In this document: positions 1 through 12,803 of the stretch, piece by piece
Numbering within the stretch: the stretch's first letter is position 1
Layout: every line of letters starts with the position of its first letter
NCBI RefSeq assembly: GCF_004798865.1
Contig: NW_025335268.1
Coordinates: 117,480,880-117,544,879 of the forward strand
Source: Varanus komodoensis
Taxonomy: Eukaryota > Chordata > Lepidosauria > Squamata > Varanidae
Reading direction: 5' to 3'
Length of the DNA stretch: 64,000 bases
Program-made: the position numbers and the translations under genes
The notes under the pieces: model-generated
Told to the model about the DNA's origin: nothing
What the model saw: only the letters and a program-made list of their open reading frames with translations
Database searches by the model: none

Positions 1-3000
1 CCCCCCCCACCCGCCAGTGTTAGAGTGGGTGGGAGAATGTTGGAGTAATACAGTTCAGACAGGACATAGCAGCAAAGTGGGGTGGAAGCAGAGGGAGTAA
101 AACAGTTGCTGTTGCTATTCATTACAGCATCTGTTCCTCCTTCCTTTGCTTCCTTTGGGTGGCATGCTTTGTCCTGGCCTGTCTTATTGCCAGAATGGAG
201 CTAGCTGTTGGGTATTTGAATCTGGAGTCCCAAAGTGAGGTAGTCTGTGGTACAGCAAAAGGAGTGGGACACATTTATAAGGACAGAGCTATATTAGCAA
301 TGTGCTCATGCCTGTGAGTATTCTGGAGAAAAGCTGTTTTGTGCAAAGGGCCGTTTCTACATCGTCTCCCATTACCAAAGTTTGCTCTCGTGAGCTTTAC
401 ATGTGCATGCCATGGGGCCAGAAAGTTATAACCTGTGCCTCTCCCATGGTCAACTGAGTGATGGTCTCCTTGCATGGTGATAGCGTGGTGATAGCAGGCT
501 TCATTCATGTGCTGAGTTGCACCATAGCCTATGAGTTCCCTTGGAGAGGTGAGTAAGTGGGACTGACAGCATCTTAAAATGTCCCCCTCCTGTTGAATGC
601 AGTGGAAAACAAATGCCTCTCACTAGGTCTGGGGGCACTGAGTCCCATTTCAACTTTTCCATCCCCAGCATATCTGGAATTCTGCCAGCACAGACGGGCT
701 TCCACCAAATCCCAGAGCCCCTCGGGCAGTAGATTTCAAGTAGGACGGCACCTTGAAACATTCAAAAGACTGTATTAACATTATTATTGCTCTTTTCCCA
801 TTAAAACTACAAAGAGTCCTTGTTTTGCCCTGAAAAGCAGTTAACTAAAATCTTATGAACATTTAAAACATCCCAGGGCCTACTTTCATTACATCAGAGT
901 AAGTGCTAATGAACAAAACTTGAAAGTAAACTGAACTACAAAGGCTGTCTCGCATTTGGCATGCCTTCTCAAGTGTTGAAAACTGAGCAGGTGAGGAACA
1001 AGCAGGTGAGATATTACAAAGCATCAGAACCATCTTTAAAACAAACATAGGACATCTGTCACAGTGAGGAACATTGTTTAAATTGCTAGAGATTAATGGA
1101 AAAAAGTTTCACTCATGGGTCTGTTGGGAAATACAATTGACTCAGATGTTTTCCAGTATGAGGGCTGGTTTAGAAATTGTCATTATTTCTCACATGGGGA
1201 TTCCTGGATGTCCCCATTAGTCATATAGGTATACAAAGGCATGATGTTATTTTGTGCTTATGTGGTAGAAGATATCAGTTATTGGCTGACAGTTGACAAA
1301 TGTGTCCTCAGAATGATATAAAGGCCCTTGACATAGTTCTATCAATATATTTCTCTCTCTAAAATTAAGCAGTCTTGGTATGGCTGTTCTCTAGATAGTG
1401 GAATCCTACAGAGCCTGTACTGATCCTTGAGGGAAGGACAGGATACAAATGTAAAAATAAAGTGTGTTTTAGAGTTGTCACCTGCAGGCTAACAAAGCAT
1501 TATAAGAAAGTTAAAATGGCTCCCTAAGCCCAACCCTATAACACAGGGATCCATACAGCCCAAGACCAGGGTCAGCTCTAGTGAACTCTGCTGGGGCGCT
1601 GGCATTTCGGCAGCTGGCCAAGGGTAGGGTGCTAGTGCTGAGCCTGGTTGTGAGCATGATTCAGGCAAAATTAGGCAAGTTTTTAAAATTCCCATTTGTA
1701 AGCATTTTCCAAATGACCATAGAGGATGGGAGGGGAACAATGTTCAAACACTGAAAAGGAAACTTCCCTTGCTGCATGAAATACTGAATGAGAGACTGCT
1801 AATTGCAATCATACATATGTCTAAAGTCCTGGTTATAAGGGCCAAACTACATAAGTGGAAAGAAATTTATGACTGGATCTAATCAGGGCTTTGGTGTAAT
1901 GGCAGTTTCAGCCTTTTCCCATGGAGCTGTTTTCCTGTCCTAAATGAAACTTGGATGGGCACATGCCAAACTTCTTGCATCACTGGAAGCAACATACAAA
2001 TCAGTGTTATTTCATTTATTATCAGATTTGCTGTGTTTATATACTGCTAAGTATAACAAAATCCCAAAGTGTTTAAGTACTTTAAAAACACAGTCCTATT
2101 CATGTTCAGATAGAAAAAAATACTCCCAGCATTTTCTGTGCTGGATGGGGAATACTGGGTGCAGTATAGTTTTTAACATCTAAATATGCAGAGCATTACA
2201 TTACATCTTAAGAAAGAAGCTTCCAAAAGAAGAGGTTTATTCAAGTTGGTGCCTCACTGATAAAAATATGATACTAGTTGCAAGTTAATCACTAATCAAG
2301 GATGAACTTATTGATCTCCTCAACCGGAACATCCTTGCATTCTTAAGATGTCTTCCAGTCGCATGGGAGCTGTTTCTCACATGCAACTTGGAGAATTTTA
2401 ATTTTCCTGGCTTGTGGTTATGGTTGAACCTGACTGGTTCTCATCCACAGGGCTGCATCATTAAAAAAAACTCCAGCTGTACAGGAGCCATGTTCCCATG
2501 TGCCTGGGAAAATGTCTAAAGGGCACCTTCTTTCTCTATGGGTATGGCACATTTCTTTATTTTGGCATCTACAACCCATACAGCCTTGTTTATAAGTTTA
2601 CATAGGAAATGAATTACGCTTGGGCCAAGCTATGAACTTAACCCCAGTTAAAGACTGTACAGAATGGAGTCAGCTTTGCGTATATAGCAATACAATGGTA
2701 ATGCCATGTCTGGCTTCATATCAACAAAATATAGCTGGGATCCTTTACCCCCACCCTTCAGTATCAATTTTATTTTGTTTTTGTTTGTTTCTATGCTGCC
2801 TGAAAGGCAAAGTGCTAAATAGCAACGTTGCATAAAGTGGCATGCATAGAAAAAGCTAATCCATGTTCAGTGATGGGATGCATCTCCATTTGGTCACCGT
2901 ATCCCATTCCCATCACGTACCCAAACTGCAAGGCATACAGATTCCACAAAACCCATAGCCGTGTCAGCTGCTGCAATGTGAGCAGCATCCTCTCCTCCAC

Positions 3001-3400
3001 TACTCGCTAAGTTTACTCAACAGAAAATCACCCCTGGAAGTGGTATTAACTGAGACAGAGGTTAGGCGGCAGAGCGTCCCAGCAACATGAAACAGATTAT
3101 TCTATTCAATGATCAAGCTGCCTCATAGCAATGAAATCTTTGTAGTGTTAGTCTGTCTCCATATTGTAGAACAACTTTACATTTTGCCATTAATTATGTA
3201 TTCTGTTTCTGTGCTACTAAAATCTATTTTGGCTTTTGTTCAGATTTTTTTTTCAAGATCACCTGTGCATGCAAGAGATTGGCCTTATAAATTGAGAGGG
3301 GCACATTTTGCAATAGGGCCGTAACTTCAGATCAGTTAAATTGCAAAATTTCTCCACATCTATGGGATACATGAAAGATGAATGTAAAAGGAACATCTTT

Positions 3401-3401
<1 letters not shown>
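1..3401. other. Flank with no recognised gene
   Basis: Only short chance open frames. No family match, splice-linked exons or recognisable transposon were seen. Confidence 0.5.
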
Positions 3402-3488
<87 letters not shown>

Positions 3489-3500
3489 CGCGCGCGCGCA
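3402..3500 (+). repeat. Compound microsatellite (TG)n(AG)n(CG)n
   Basis: About 40 bp of GT, 42 bp of GA and 16 bp of GC dinucleotides in immediate succession. The open frames over it (poly-CV, poly-RE, poly-HT, poly-LS) are translations of the repeat, not genes. Confidence 0.98.
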
Positions 3501-3811
3501 CATGTGCATGCTAGCAGGGTTTCTATACATTTCCCAGGAGTATGTACAGTTGCAAGAGAATGCTCCCTTGAAACTCCTAATAAAGTATGAGCATTCCCTA
3601 GAAATAACTCCAGAATCCTCTGCAACATGCAGCGATTCTAATGCAGATATGCAAAGATTATTCTGCAAACAAATCACCTGGAAGATGATTCCCTGAGGGG
3701 AGGAAGTTAAAAATCTACTGCTTTCATTTATCAGTCTGCCAATTAAATACATTAAAGTCTACAGTCTTACTTAGAAGGTGTTATATAAATTCTCTTTCAG
3801 GATCAAATTTA

Positions 3812-3865
3812 TTTATGTATGTATGTAGTTTTATTGCTCAAGGCAGCTCATAATAATAAGGGTGA
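3812..3865 (-). repeat. Short L2/CR1-like LINE 3' end remnant
   Basis: ATTTATGTATGTATGTAG followed by TTTATTGCTCAAGGCAGCTC resembles the reverse complement of squamate LINE tails ending in a TAAAT-type repeat. Confidence 0.45.
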
Positions 3866-4338
3866 AGAAAAGGAGTGATGCTGGGGGAAATGCTAATCAG
3901 CAGGCAACACATCATTGTTTATATCTGTAATAGTTTTATGAGCCCTTTTAAGATATGAGTGGAGGCTTATTGAACTCTATGACCTTTATTACAAGGTTTT
4001 TCCTCCTCCTGATTCATTTAAAAACTCTAAACACTTCCGCATTTTCTATTCTCCATGACTGACTGATGTCAAGCTGGAAAAGAGAAAAAGGCTAATGCAA
4101 TCCCTAGTTTGTTGGATGATTCAGGTGCAGGATGGCTTTGTTTTTGTTTTCTGTAATGAAATTAAATGGGCTTGATTTTAATTAATGGTGTTTTATATTC
4201 CAGGTCCCTCTTGTGGTGAAAAGGAGGAAATTGATGCAAAGGTCAGTTCCAAGCAACAGAAACACAAAAGATGCATCAGGGTTCTTAGATTGCGATAGCT
4301 GCTGTGATGGTTGCTTGAAAGTATCAAACTACCCAGGG

Positions 4339-4877
4339 CAGGGGTCGGCAACCTTTAACACTCAAAAAGCCATTTGGACCCATTTCCCACACAAAGGAAA
4401 ACACTGGGAGCCACAAAACCCTTTTGACATCTAAAATGAAGATAACACTGCATATATCATTTTTTACCTTAATGCTATGTATATCTTCATTATGATTTAG
4501 CTGCAGCTCTTGTTCAGTCACTAAAAACTGTTATTTTTAATCTTACATTATAAACTAGTAGAACTCCTTTCATATATTTTAAATAGGAGAACAGCTTCCT
4601 GAAGAGTCAAAGTCAGTGCTAAAGGGCTTCATGCATTAAACAGCAAACCCCATAAGTTCGTCAGCAGTAAAAGCAAATGAATCTACCCAAGTATCATTAA
4701 ACATTTGGTTTTCTTCAGAAACTTTTCTTCGATTTATCCAAGCGCTGTGCCGGCACGGGCTGCGGATCGGTCAGCATGGGCTGCGGATTGGTGGCAGCTG
4801 TGATGCGAGTGACGGAGCTGCAGCAGAGGCAGTCAAGAGCCACATGCGGCTCCAGAGCCGCGGGTTGCCGACCTCTG
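4339..4877. mobile_element. Non-autonomous hAT DNA transposon, 539 bp
   Basis: Ends CAGGGGTCGGCAACCTTT and GGTTGCCGACCTCTG form imperfect terminal inverted repeats. A perfect 8-bp target duplication ACCCAGGG flanks it (4331-4338 and 4878-4885). No transposase frame. The right third is CpG/GC-rich, the left AT-rich. Confidence 0.93.
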
Positions 4878-5485
4878 ACCCAGGGTAATGTATTTTCCTC
4901 AGCCATTTGAAGCAGAACACCAGTGGTTACAACAGGTAAAACCTGAATTGGGTCTTCTTTTCTCCTAATTCTTTTCTCTTTGTATTTATCTATTCTTGGC
5001 CTTAATAATGGTAAGACTTTTTCCCAAGTAGCTTGCAATGTAAAGCAAAGATTGAAATTATTAATGTATGATGTGCAGTCCTACAGACTGCTTTTTCCCA
5101 CCTTTGGAAAATTGGAACTATAATTTAGAGATATGATGTATATTGATTGAGGAGATGAGCTGGCTGATTGACAAAGATTTGTCCACACAGGCAGGGCATA
5201 GTCTTGAGAGGCATAAAGCGTCTTGTTTATTAAATCTCATTTAGGAGGATCTAAATATCCAAAGTGTTCTCATGCAGGATAACAAAGGAAGGGGTACAGA
5301 CAGCACACCTCCTCCTACTGAAGGGTGGGTGGATTGACCTCCCTGGGCTTGGCACAACATATCTTGCTGCTTGGGGCAGTGCAGCAAATAGTGCCCCTCC
5401 CCCAGGCAAGGGGCAAAATATGACTATGTACTATGGATGCTATTGAGTTTTTTAACATTTTAGCTCCATGTGTCCACATGTGCAG

Positions 5486-5530
5486 ATACAATACAATACA
5501 GTACAGTACAATACAATACTGAACAATACA
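5486..5530 (+). repeat. Imperfect (ATACA)n tandem repeat
   Basis: About nine copies of ATACA/GTACA pentamers with a few substitutions. Confidence 0.85.
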
Positions 5531-5539
5531 GCATAATCA

Positions 5540-8500
5540 GGCTTTGCGCTAAAACGTGCTTTCAGCTGCTTTCTAGGCACAAATGTCTAAAAATGCCTAC
5601 TGATGCACTTTAGGATATTATTATACCAAGGTGGTGCAGAACTTGCTGGCCAGGGGAGAAATTATGGGCACCAGAAGTATACAGCAGGACTAGTCCAAGA
5701 TATTTCATCTCCTGAGAAAAGAACAAGACAGTGCCCTGAAAGTCCATGTACAGAAACTGACCAGGCTGGCACCTGAACCTAAGTGCCACACTGGCCATGG
5801 GACAATCTCCTCTCCTGAAGGGACACCAGTTAGCTCTAGACTCTGATGCTTCCCTGCCCCAGCTTCTCCCTTCTAAGCCTGCTGCCTGCTAAATGGTGGA
5901 GTCAGTGCCGCAGACTCTCTGCTACTGTACATATTGTGCAGGAAGAGGGAGAATGGGCCAGTGTCTGCTGCCCCCGTCTCAGGCATCCATATGCAGCATT
6001 AGGGCTGAAGTGCCTCTGCGCACCTGCAACTGCCTGCAGATAGCCTGTGTTGTTCTGTGCAGTTTAGCACTCTGTGGGGATCAGGATTCCCAGTGATGTG
6101 GAGGTGCTGACACAAGCCCCGTTCATGCTGATATAGGAGAGCAGGGCAGCAAGGGAGATAGCGCTGGAGGAAGGCCCAGCAGGCAGCCTTCGTGAGTTAT
6201 AAGCTGCAGGGGAGGGGACAAGTTAAGAAGGAGCCATTGAGTAAACAAAGCAGTTTAGCACAGGGGTTCAAAACCAATTGGATTATGTGTGTCTTATACT
6301 GTACTATGAACTATACTCATTTATATTGAGAAAAGACCTATGAAAAAGGTCTTTAACAACTCATATGATATTCAGTGAGGTACACTGTGTTCTTTAAAAG
6401 CAGGTGGGTGAGCAAGCATGGATTTTAATGAAATTTATTTCAAAGTACTTAAGATCATGACGACTATCCAAATAAAAGTTAATTTAAAAAAGGACATAAA
6501 TGAACAGATAATTAAATAATTCTTGAACTCACCAAACATATTGAATATCAACCTTTAGTGGATCATTAATAGGAAGGCGTCAATGCATGTTACATAAATA
6601 AATACATATTAAATGTAACCAAATTGCTAAGCAGGGAATATGACCAAAAGTATCATGTACATTATATCAGATTAACTTATAATATCCATGGAATGCTTTC
6701 ATTAGTTGGCAATTACTCTGCATATGAAATTATGGGATTTTTCTTCCAAATGAAATTCCTTTTTGATTCAATTTGATTGATGCCTGTACTTAAAATAAAA
6801 ATTAACAAAACACTAGATCTCTCTCTCTAAAAAACCACAAAAAGGAGGAGGAGGAAAACTAAACTCCAAGAGTCCAAAGCAAGCAAGTTTCTTTAAGTAG
6901 CAAAAGATAGCCTTACACATTTTTATGACCTTTTAAGTTTGCCCAATGAAAGTATTATTCTAATATTGGTTTTGGATGTTTATTCCATTGTGGCCAACAT
7001 GGCTACTTGTAAAAAGTTTATTTATCTTTCTGTTTAAATGCAGCATAGCTATTTAAAAAATATACTCTTCAAGTTTATTTGTATATTCAAGGGAGTTTTT
7101 AGACCCAAAGCAAACACAATTCAAGACCATCATGTCCTTTATCTTAACCAACCATTGTGCTTTGAAAAATGATGGAGAGATTTCCAGTTCCTAGGCATGT
7201 ATATTCTGATGGCAGTATATATCATGTGAAGCAGATATTTTGTAAGGAGCCCATGACACCTTGCTGTTTGGCGTTGAAGTCCACAAAGCCATATTGGCTC
7301 CTGGATTGAGACATAACACTAAACCTTTGCTTATGCTAACCATGGTTTAGAACCGATTCCTTAGTTTCCGTTTCCAAGTATAACTGGCAAAGTTCTGCTT
7401 GACCACATTTGTTTCCCATTAGCTCAACTCCCAGCTAAATGGTTAATAAAATCTTCAACAGCATTACTTACAAGGCATCTGAGACTTCCCAGAAACTCTA
7501 CAGGGATTAACATCCAAGACTATCCCTGTCTGCAGGCTTATTATCTGGCAGACATAATGCAAAAAAGAAGAGGAAAGGGGAACTTAAATATATGATGCTA
7601 CAGTCACTCCCATTTCCATTTTGCAGCAGCCTTTACAGTGAAGCAACAGCCCTAAATTCGGTTTGCCAATAATCTGGGAATTCAGAGATTGCAACAAGCC
7701 ACAATTAGTCCATAGTGTGGTTTGCAAACCTGCTTCAAACTTTAGTTTCAGATAATGATTTGTCAGTCCATGATTTGCAGGCAGCCTTGGATTCAGACAT
7801 CAAAACAAGCAATTGTTTAGCTGCACAAACCAAGGTTTCATATTCCGTGTAAACACAGCCTAGGTCAAGAACATTGGTGTTCTTGACAAGAGTCAGCATG
7901 TAAAACTTAGCATAGCTGCATAGTAGAACAGTCTGCTAAAGATAGGAAAGGTACCTCTGGCCAAATAAGTGCATCAAACAAGGTGTTGCTGGGGCAATAT
8001 ACCACCTTCAAATTTACATGAATTTACAAAGTGGCAAATTATGCCTATGTGGACTGTCCTCAAGATTGCTGCCTCCTTTTAGTTTTCAGTCTACCCACAA
8101 GCTGGACCCCCATAGCTTCTTCATTCTATAAATGAATGAAAAGTATTTCTTCTACTTTTGAAGTTCCAGCCAACAGAGACTGAACAGTAAGCAGATGTCT
8201 TACCCACATGCAGTAAGCAGTAACCTGGTACCCACATGGTAAGCAGAGAGACAATCATTCCACACAGTCATCTTAGAATCTAACAGAAGGAGGTTCATTC
8301 CAACACATTACTTCATATTTCTGTTACAAATACATTTGCTCTGGAGGCCAACAATAATTTTATGTGCTAACAAATATAATACTGCCGAGACACGCCAGGG
8401 TTCTCTCAGAAGGAATTACTCTCTTTTCCCCCCCTCAGGAGGAAATGCTAATAAGGGGTTTGCGATCCAGAACATTATTCATCGACCCAGGAGAGAAGGC

Positions 8501-10045
8501 TTCTGGCCCAGCTGGTCTTGGCTAAAGCAGTGCTGAGTTCAGCAAAAAAAGAGACTCCCAAGTGAATCATACTTCCCCCTAATTATTCATGTTCACTCTA
8601 GTTAATTAGAAATACTAAAATAACATGGGAATAATTTTGACCAGCCCAAAAGCGCATGAGTAAATCAAATAAAAACTACGAGTAAACAGGACACTTCAAA
8701 TTAGCTTTCCAGAAGGTTCCTGTGCTCACTTTGTCTATTCAAATGAGTTCCTGAATTCAGCATGATACTACATGAGCCATGCCATTGTCTGTTCAAGGTT
8801 GTTGAGGGCCCTTGAGCAAGACACCCTCCCCCAGGTCTCTTCCTTTTCGCCCTCTTTCTCCTCATTGCTACCTCTTGTTTGCCTGGCCAGCAGGGAGCTG
8901 CAAGAGTTGGCAGTGGCATTTCCTTGACCTCCTTCTCACCACCTCACTTGTCTGGGCAGAGCACAAGGCAGGCAAACAAACAGGTTGCAGTGCGGAAGAG
9001 GAGCAGCACCTCCAAAGACCTCTTGTTCATGGGCCTCAACCAGGCTGCTGGCAGATGTGGGACCTGCTCTCAAGGCCAACCCAAGTCAATGCTGGGTTTG
9101 TGTTTGTGCTTTTTGCTTTGCTAAGCTGCAGGCAGCAGATGCTGAGACCTGTGTGTCATGTGGTTTGTTTGGCATCACGAAGCAAATCCACTGACTTCTT
9201 GTGCAATGGAGCATGCTGTCTCACCTTTCGCCTGCAGTCCAGTCACCTTTTGTACATAGAATGGGATGCACCACAACTTTGTTCTTCACCTCAAATTGCA
9301 AGATGTATTGGGTTAGCCCTGACAACAGGAGTCTTCCCTAGGAAACCCCAGCTCAAAGGCTTCCAATAGCCCTCCCCAAGTACTTAAGCAAATTGTACAG
9401 TTCATGCCATGAAACTAGGGGGAAACTTGCGGTCCAACTTACAAATCTCTTTATGTTGTACTTGTACCGAAAGGAAGCAAATTGTTCCTCTTTGGATTTT
9501 CCCCACTGAATCACAGGAGCATCAAAGTGTGGGGGAAACCAGGAATATAAGGGGAATTAAGGCTTAAACTTTTATCTCTCTGCTTATTTCCACTTGCTCA
9601 TTTTCCTCATCTCAGCTGCTACCTCTAGGGAGGTATTTCCAAAGCAGTCCAACTTGGCAACCCTCCATCTTTTGCTAGGTATCACACATTTATTATGGGA
9701 TGGAGGGAAGAGAAAAAAGAAGAAATAATCTCTGCAGTCCATTCTTGAAACTAGAAATTCTATTCAACAAATTATTGTTGCTCTCTTAATGACATTTGTG
9801 GGTTTTAATTCAGGTTTCTATTAAACATTTATTCTTTTGATTCCAAGCCTGTTCTATGCAGTATTTCCTTTTCTGTTATATTTTGAAACGGTAAGAATTA
9901 TAAAGTAGTTTCTCTTACTGTACAGAAGCTCATTGCTGACATGGAAATTTTTTTGTTGGCACTTTTGGGCACCTCAAGGATCTCTCAGACTTAAGTGAAG
10001 GGCATACAAAGAGCAGTAAGGAAAGAAAATTTGAATTTCTCAATT
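5540..10045. other. Gene-free flank
   Basis: No exon with homology was recognised on either strand. About 6.4-7.2 kb is notably AT-rich. Around 7.3-7.86 kb are repeated AACCATGGTTT / AAACCAAGGTTT-like motifs ending near GTGTAAACACAGCC, probably an old interspersed repeat. The 185-codon open frame at 8.8-9.4 kb has no recognisable content. Confidence 0.4.
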
Positions 10046-10047
10046 AG

Positions 10048-10178
10048 CTTTCCTCAACCTAATGCCCTCCATATGTTTTAAATGGCAACTCCCAGCATTC
10101 CTAATTCATGCCACCTAGAGCTGATAAGAGTTGTAGTTCAAAAGATCTGGAGGGCACCAGGTTGGAGAAGGCTACCCT
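10048..10178. repeat. Hairpin interspersed repeat, copy 1
   Basis: Left arm TTTCCTCAACCTAATGCCCT, right arm GAGGGCACCAGGTTGGAGAA, with CAACTCCCAGCATTCC / GAGTTGTAGTTC inside. The two arms are inverted copies, so the whole forms an imperfect hairpin of about 130 bp. This is a MITE-like family abundant in squamates; I cannot assign its superfamily. Confidence 0.7.
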
Positions 10179-10674
10179 AGGCCTAGGCTATTAAGAAAAT
10201 AGCATTTTCTAGAAGCTAGTCACATTTAACTTTGCAAGACATTAACAAAGTTTATACAGCAGGAGTAGTCACAGCATATTGTCTCCTTTCGAGCTCTGGA
10301 TCTGCATGAATGGGAAGCATAATCCTACCTACCCTGCCCCCTGGTCAGCTGTTCAGAGGGCTTAAGATGCAGCAGAGATGGGACTCCACCAGCAGGAGGT
10401 GGAGTGTCCACGCCAAAGGCATCTGTTCCAATTACAGAAATCTTGGAAAATGTAAATACTTCATTGACAGTAGGCAACAAAATGGGATATTCAAGGAATG
10501 GAATGAAAGCAGGCTGCATTTCCCTAACAGAGATTCAGATCAGGTCTCTTGGCTACTACTACTTCCAGGCTAAAGTAGTCAATTTCCTACCATAATGGGT
10601 TTAAATGCAATGTAAATTCTGAGATACAAGATCTTCCAGACTAAAAAGTCCATAGGACAAATTCACACTTCACC

Positions 10675-10862
10675 TCCTACAAGAAGCTGCCTTTATACCA
10701 GGTTCCTTGGTCCATCCAGCTCAGCCCTATCAACACTGACTGGCAGCAGCATCTGGAGTTTCAGAATGGCTATTCACAAGCCCTTCTTGGAGTGCTGGGA
10801 CTGAAAATGGGATCTTCTGCAAACAAAGCAGATCCTCTAGCAACGAGCTACACTCCCTCCCC
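10675..10862 (+). repeat. Squamate SINE-like repeat (AAGCTGCCTTATAC family), copy 1
   Basis: AGAAGCTGCCTTTATACCAG, TTGGTCCATCCAGCTCAG and ACTGACTGGCAGCAGCATCT follow the order of an abundant squamate interspersed repeat. Further copies lie at 21.8 and 55.8 kb. Confidence 0.6.
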
Positions 10863-10864
10863 TG

Positions 10865-12730
10865 GGCAGTCACTTAAACACTATCCACTGCATCAATTCA
10901 GTTTAAATAGCCTTAAATCTTGTTAGTTTCCCCCATTAGAAATAACTTTTTGACATTGCAGCAAGACTTAGGGAATTAACTCTTGTAACTATCATCAACA
11001 ACCCTTCATCCTTCCCTTTTCTAGCTGGTTGTATCTGCTAGTTGCTGCTTCAAAGCTTTTTGATCCATGGGCGAAATAGAAAGGAATAGTTAAGAATGAT
11101 TCAGAATCCAGTCCAGAGACTTTTCACTTCATACTTTCTGTGTGCTGTTTCCCCAAGTACTGGGCTTGCTGGCTGCATTTGTCCTTTCATAGGAATTCAT
11201 GCTTGTACTTGTTCCATCACTGCTGAAAGAGCATCCTTATGCTGCCCCCCATTTCAGAACCAGAATACATCCTAAGAAAAGCACCACCTTAGTCCATGTT
11301 GCCCGTGTGCTCAACACCCAGAGATCTGTAGTGTGTTCAGCAATGGATTGTGGAAACACACCATGAATCACTGCATGGTACTGCACTGCCACACACCCCT
11401 TGGCCAAACATGGGCCCAGCTGGCCAGGATTGGAGTGGTCATCTCAAGTGTGACACTTTTCACTTTTAGAATAAGGGAATGGCCTCTATGAAAGAACAGC
11501 ACTAACTACATGGACAACAGCTGCTTCCTCCATCAAGGTATGGACATTGATTTGTCTTTCACAAAAACCCTCCTTCACCTACCAGGCGCCCATTTTTGTA
11601 ACCAGGAAAGCAAAGGTAATACAGTGCAGAGCGCTATTCCTACAATTCCACAGCAACAGCCTCCATGTCTCAGCTGGTGAAATGCAAAGGCAAAGACATG
11701 TGGAAAGGAGCCTGTGAGGGATTTAGAAATTAGCCATACTCTAGCAGACTGCAGACACAAATCTTTCAGGAATGGCCTTCCAATCCCAACTGCTTAAGAT
11801 GCCAGCAAGCAGGGATTAAACACCTAATTTGCTGCTTTATACAGATGGATTTGAGCTCTGTGCAGCCAAACAGCTGCCAGGAAGGGGTGAGGGGAACAGC
11901 TGAAGATGGGTCTTAACTCACCAACAGAGTGCAATTTCATTCTTGTGATTCCCAGATTTTCACAATGAAATGGTTTTTGCAAGCCTGGCTTGCTGCACAT
12001 GTTAGAGAGAGCATTTTTGTGCAACATGCCCTGATGCTGAAGGAGGTACAGTAGATCTAGAAGATGACCAACTAGTCTGTTCTCAAAGACTGAATAAGCT
12101 GTGGGACCTTAAATACACTGCTTCTGCAGTCACTGTAGGATATACTGAATTGGGATGCAAGAATGAATTAGAAGGTGACCTAATATACAGGGATTCAAGT
12201 GATAGTGGGAAATGTAATACATGTATAGAAATAGAAGAAAAGGATCATAAAACATCAGGATGCAACCAGTGGCATGATGGAACAGAGGCTCACAGGGTCA
12301 AAACTTTTTGATCAGCAGAGAAGCTGACATCATTAGTCACTCTCTATGATATTAACAGCAAACCTCACAGTAGCTGTAGTGAAAGTGGATTTTCCTAGCC
12401 ACTGTATATTTTTCTGAGGTATCCCTGTTGTAATTATGAGTATTTTGGGATGTCTTGGTCTTGAATGTGTAATTAAGATCCATTTGCTTTGCAAAAATTC
12501 CTACAGTCTGTGGGAGTACATCCTAGGAACTGTAGGAAGGTTTGCAAAATCTCTCCAAATTCAAGTGGTTGGAAGGGGGAGTTAAGAGACCTGATCCCAA
12601 GTCCTTTTCCCTCACAGCTGATGAGCTGGCTGCCTCTCTTAAGTCAGAAATCAACTTCAGAGACAAAGGAAGGGGTGCATTCTGGTGAGCAGGTAGGGGA
12701 AGAAACCAGAGAGGCCAGGATACAACTTAT
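10865..12730. other. Gene-free flank downstream of MMACHC
   Basis: No recognised gene, RNA or transposon; only short chance frames. Confidence 0.4.
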
Positions 12731-12732
12731 GT

Positions 12733-12789
12733 TTTTCTGGGGTTGGACCCAATGGACTTCTGGACCCTTCCAACTACTATTCTACAGCT
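12733..12789 (+). repeat. CR1-like LINE 3' end fragment
   Basis: GGGGTTGGACCCAATGGACT then CCCTTCCAACTACTATTCTA resembles the CR1 3' terminus (CCCTTCCAAC...ATTCTATGATTCTATG). A 14-C homopolymer follows at 12790-12803. Confidence 0.55.
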
Positions 12790-12803
12790 CCCCCCCCCCC
12801 CCC
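12790..12803 (+). repeat. Poly(C) tract
   Basis: 14 consecutive C, at the end of a CR1-like tail. Confidence 0.95.

Noticed and set aside
3259-3752. Open frames encoding poly-CV, poly-RE, poly-HT and poly-LS
   Set aside because: They are translations of the compound dinucleotide tract, in several frames at once.
4715-5038. 107-codon minus-strand frame
   Set aside because: Lies across the right end of the hAT element and its flank; no transposase motif.
8812-9369. 185-codon open frame on the plus strand
   Set aside because: No domain, no splice partners and no known motif; overlapping frames of similar length occur on both strands.
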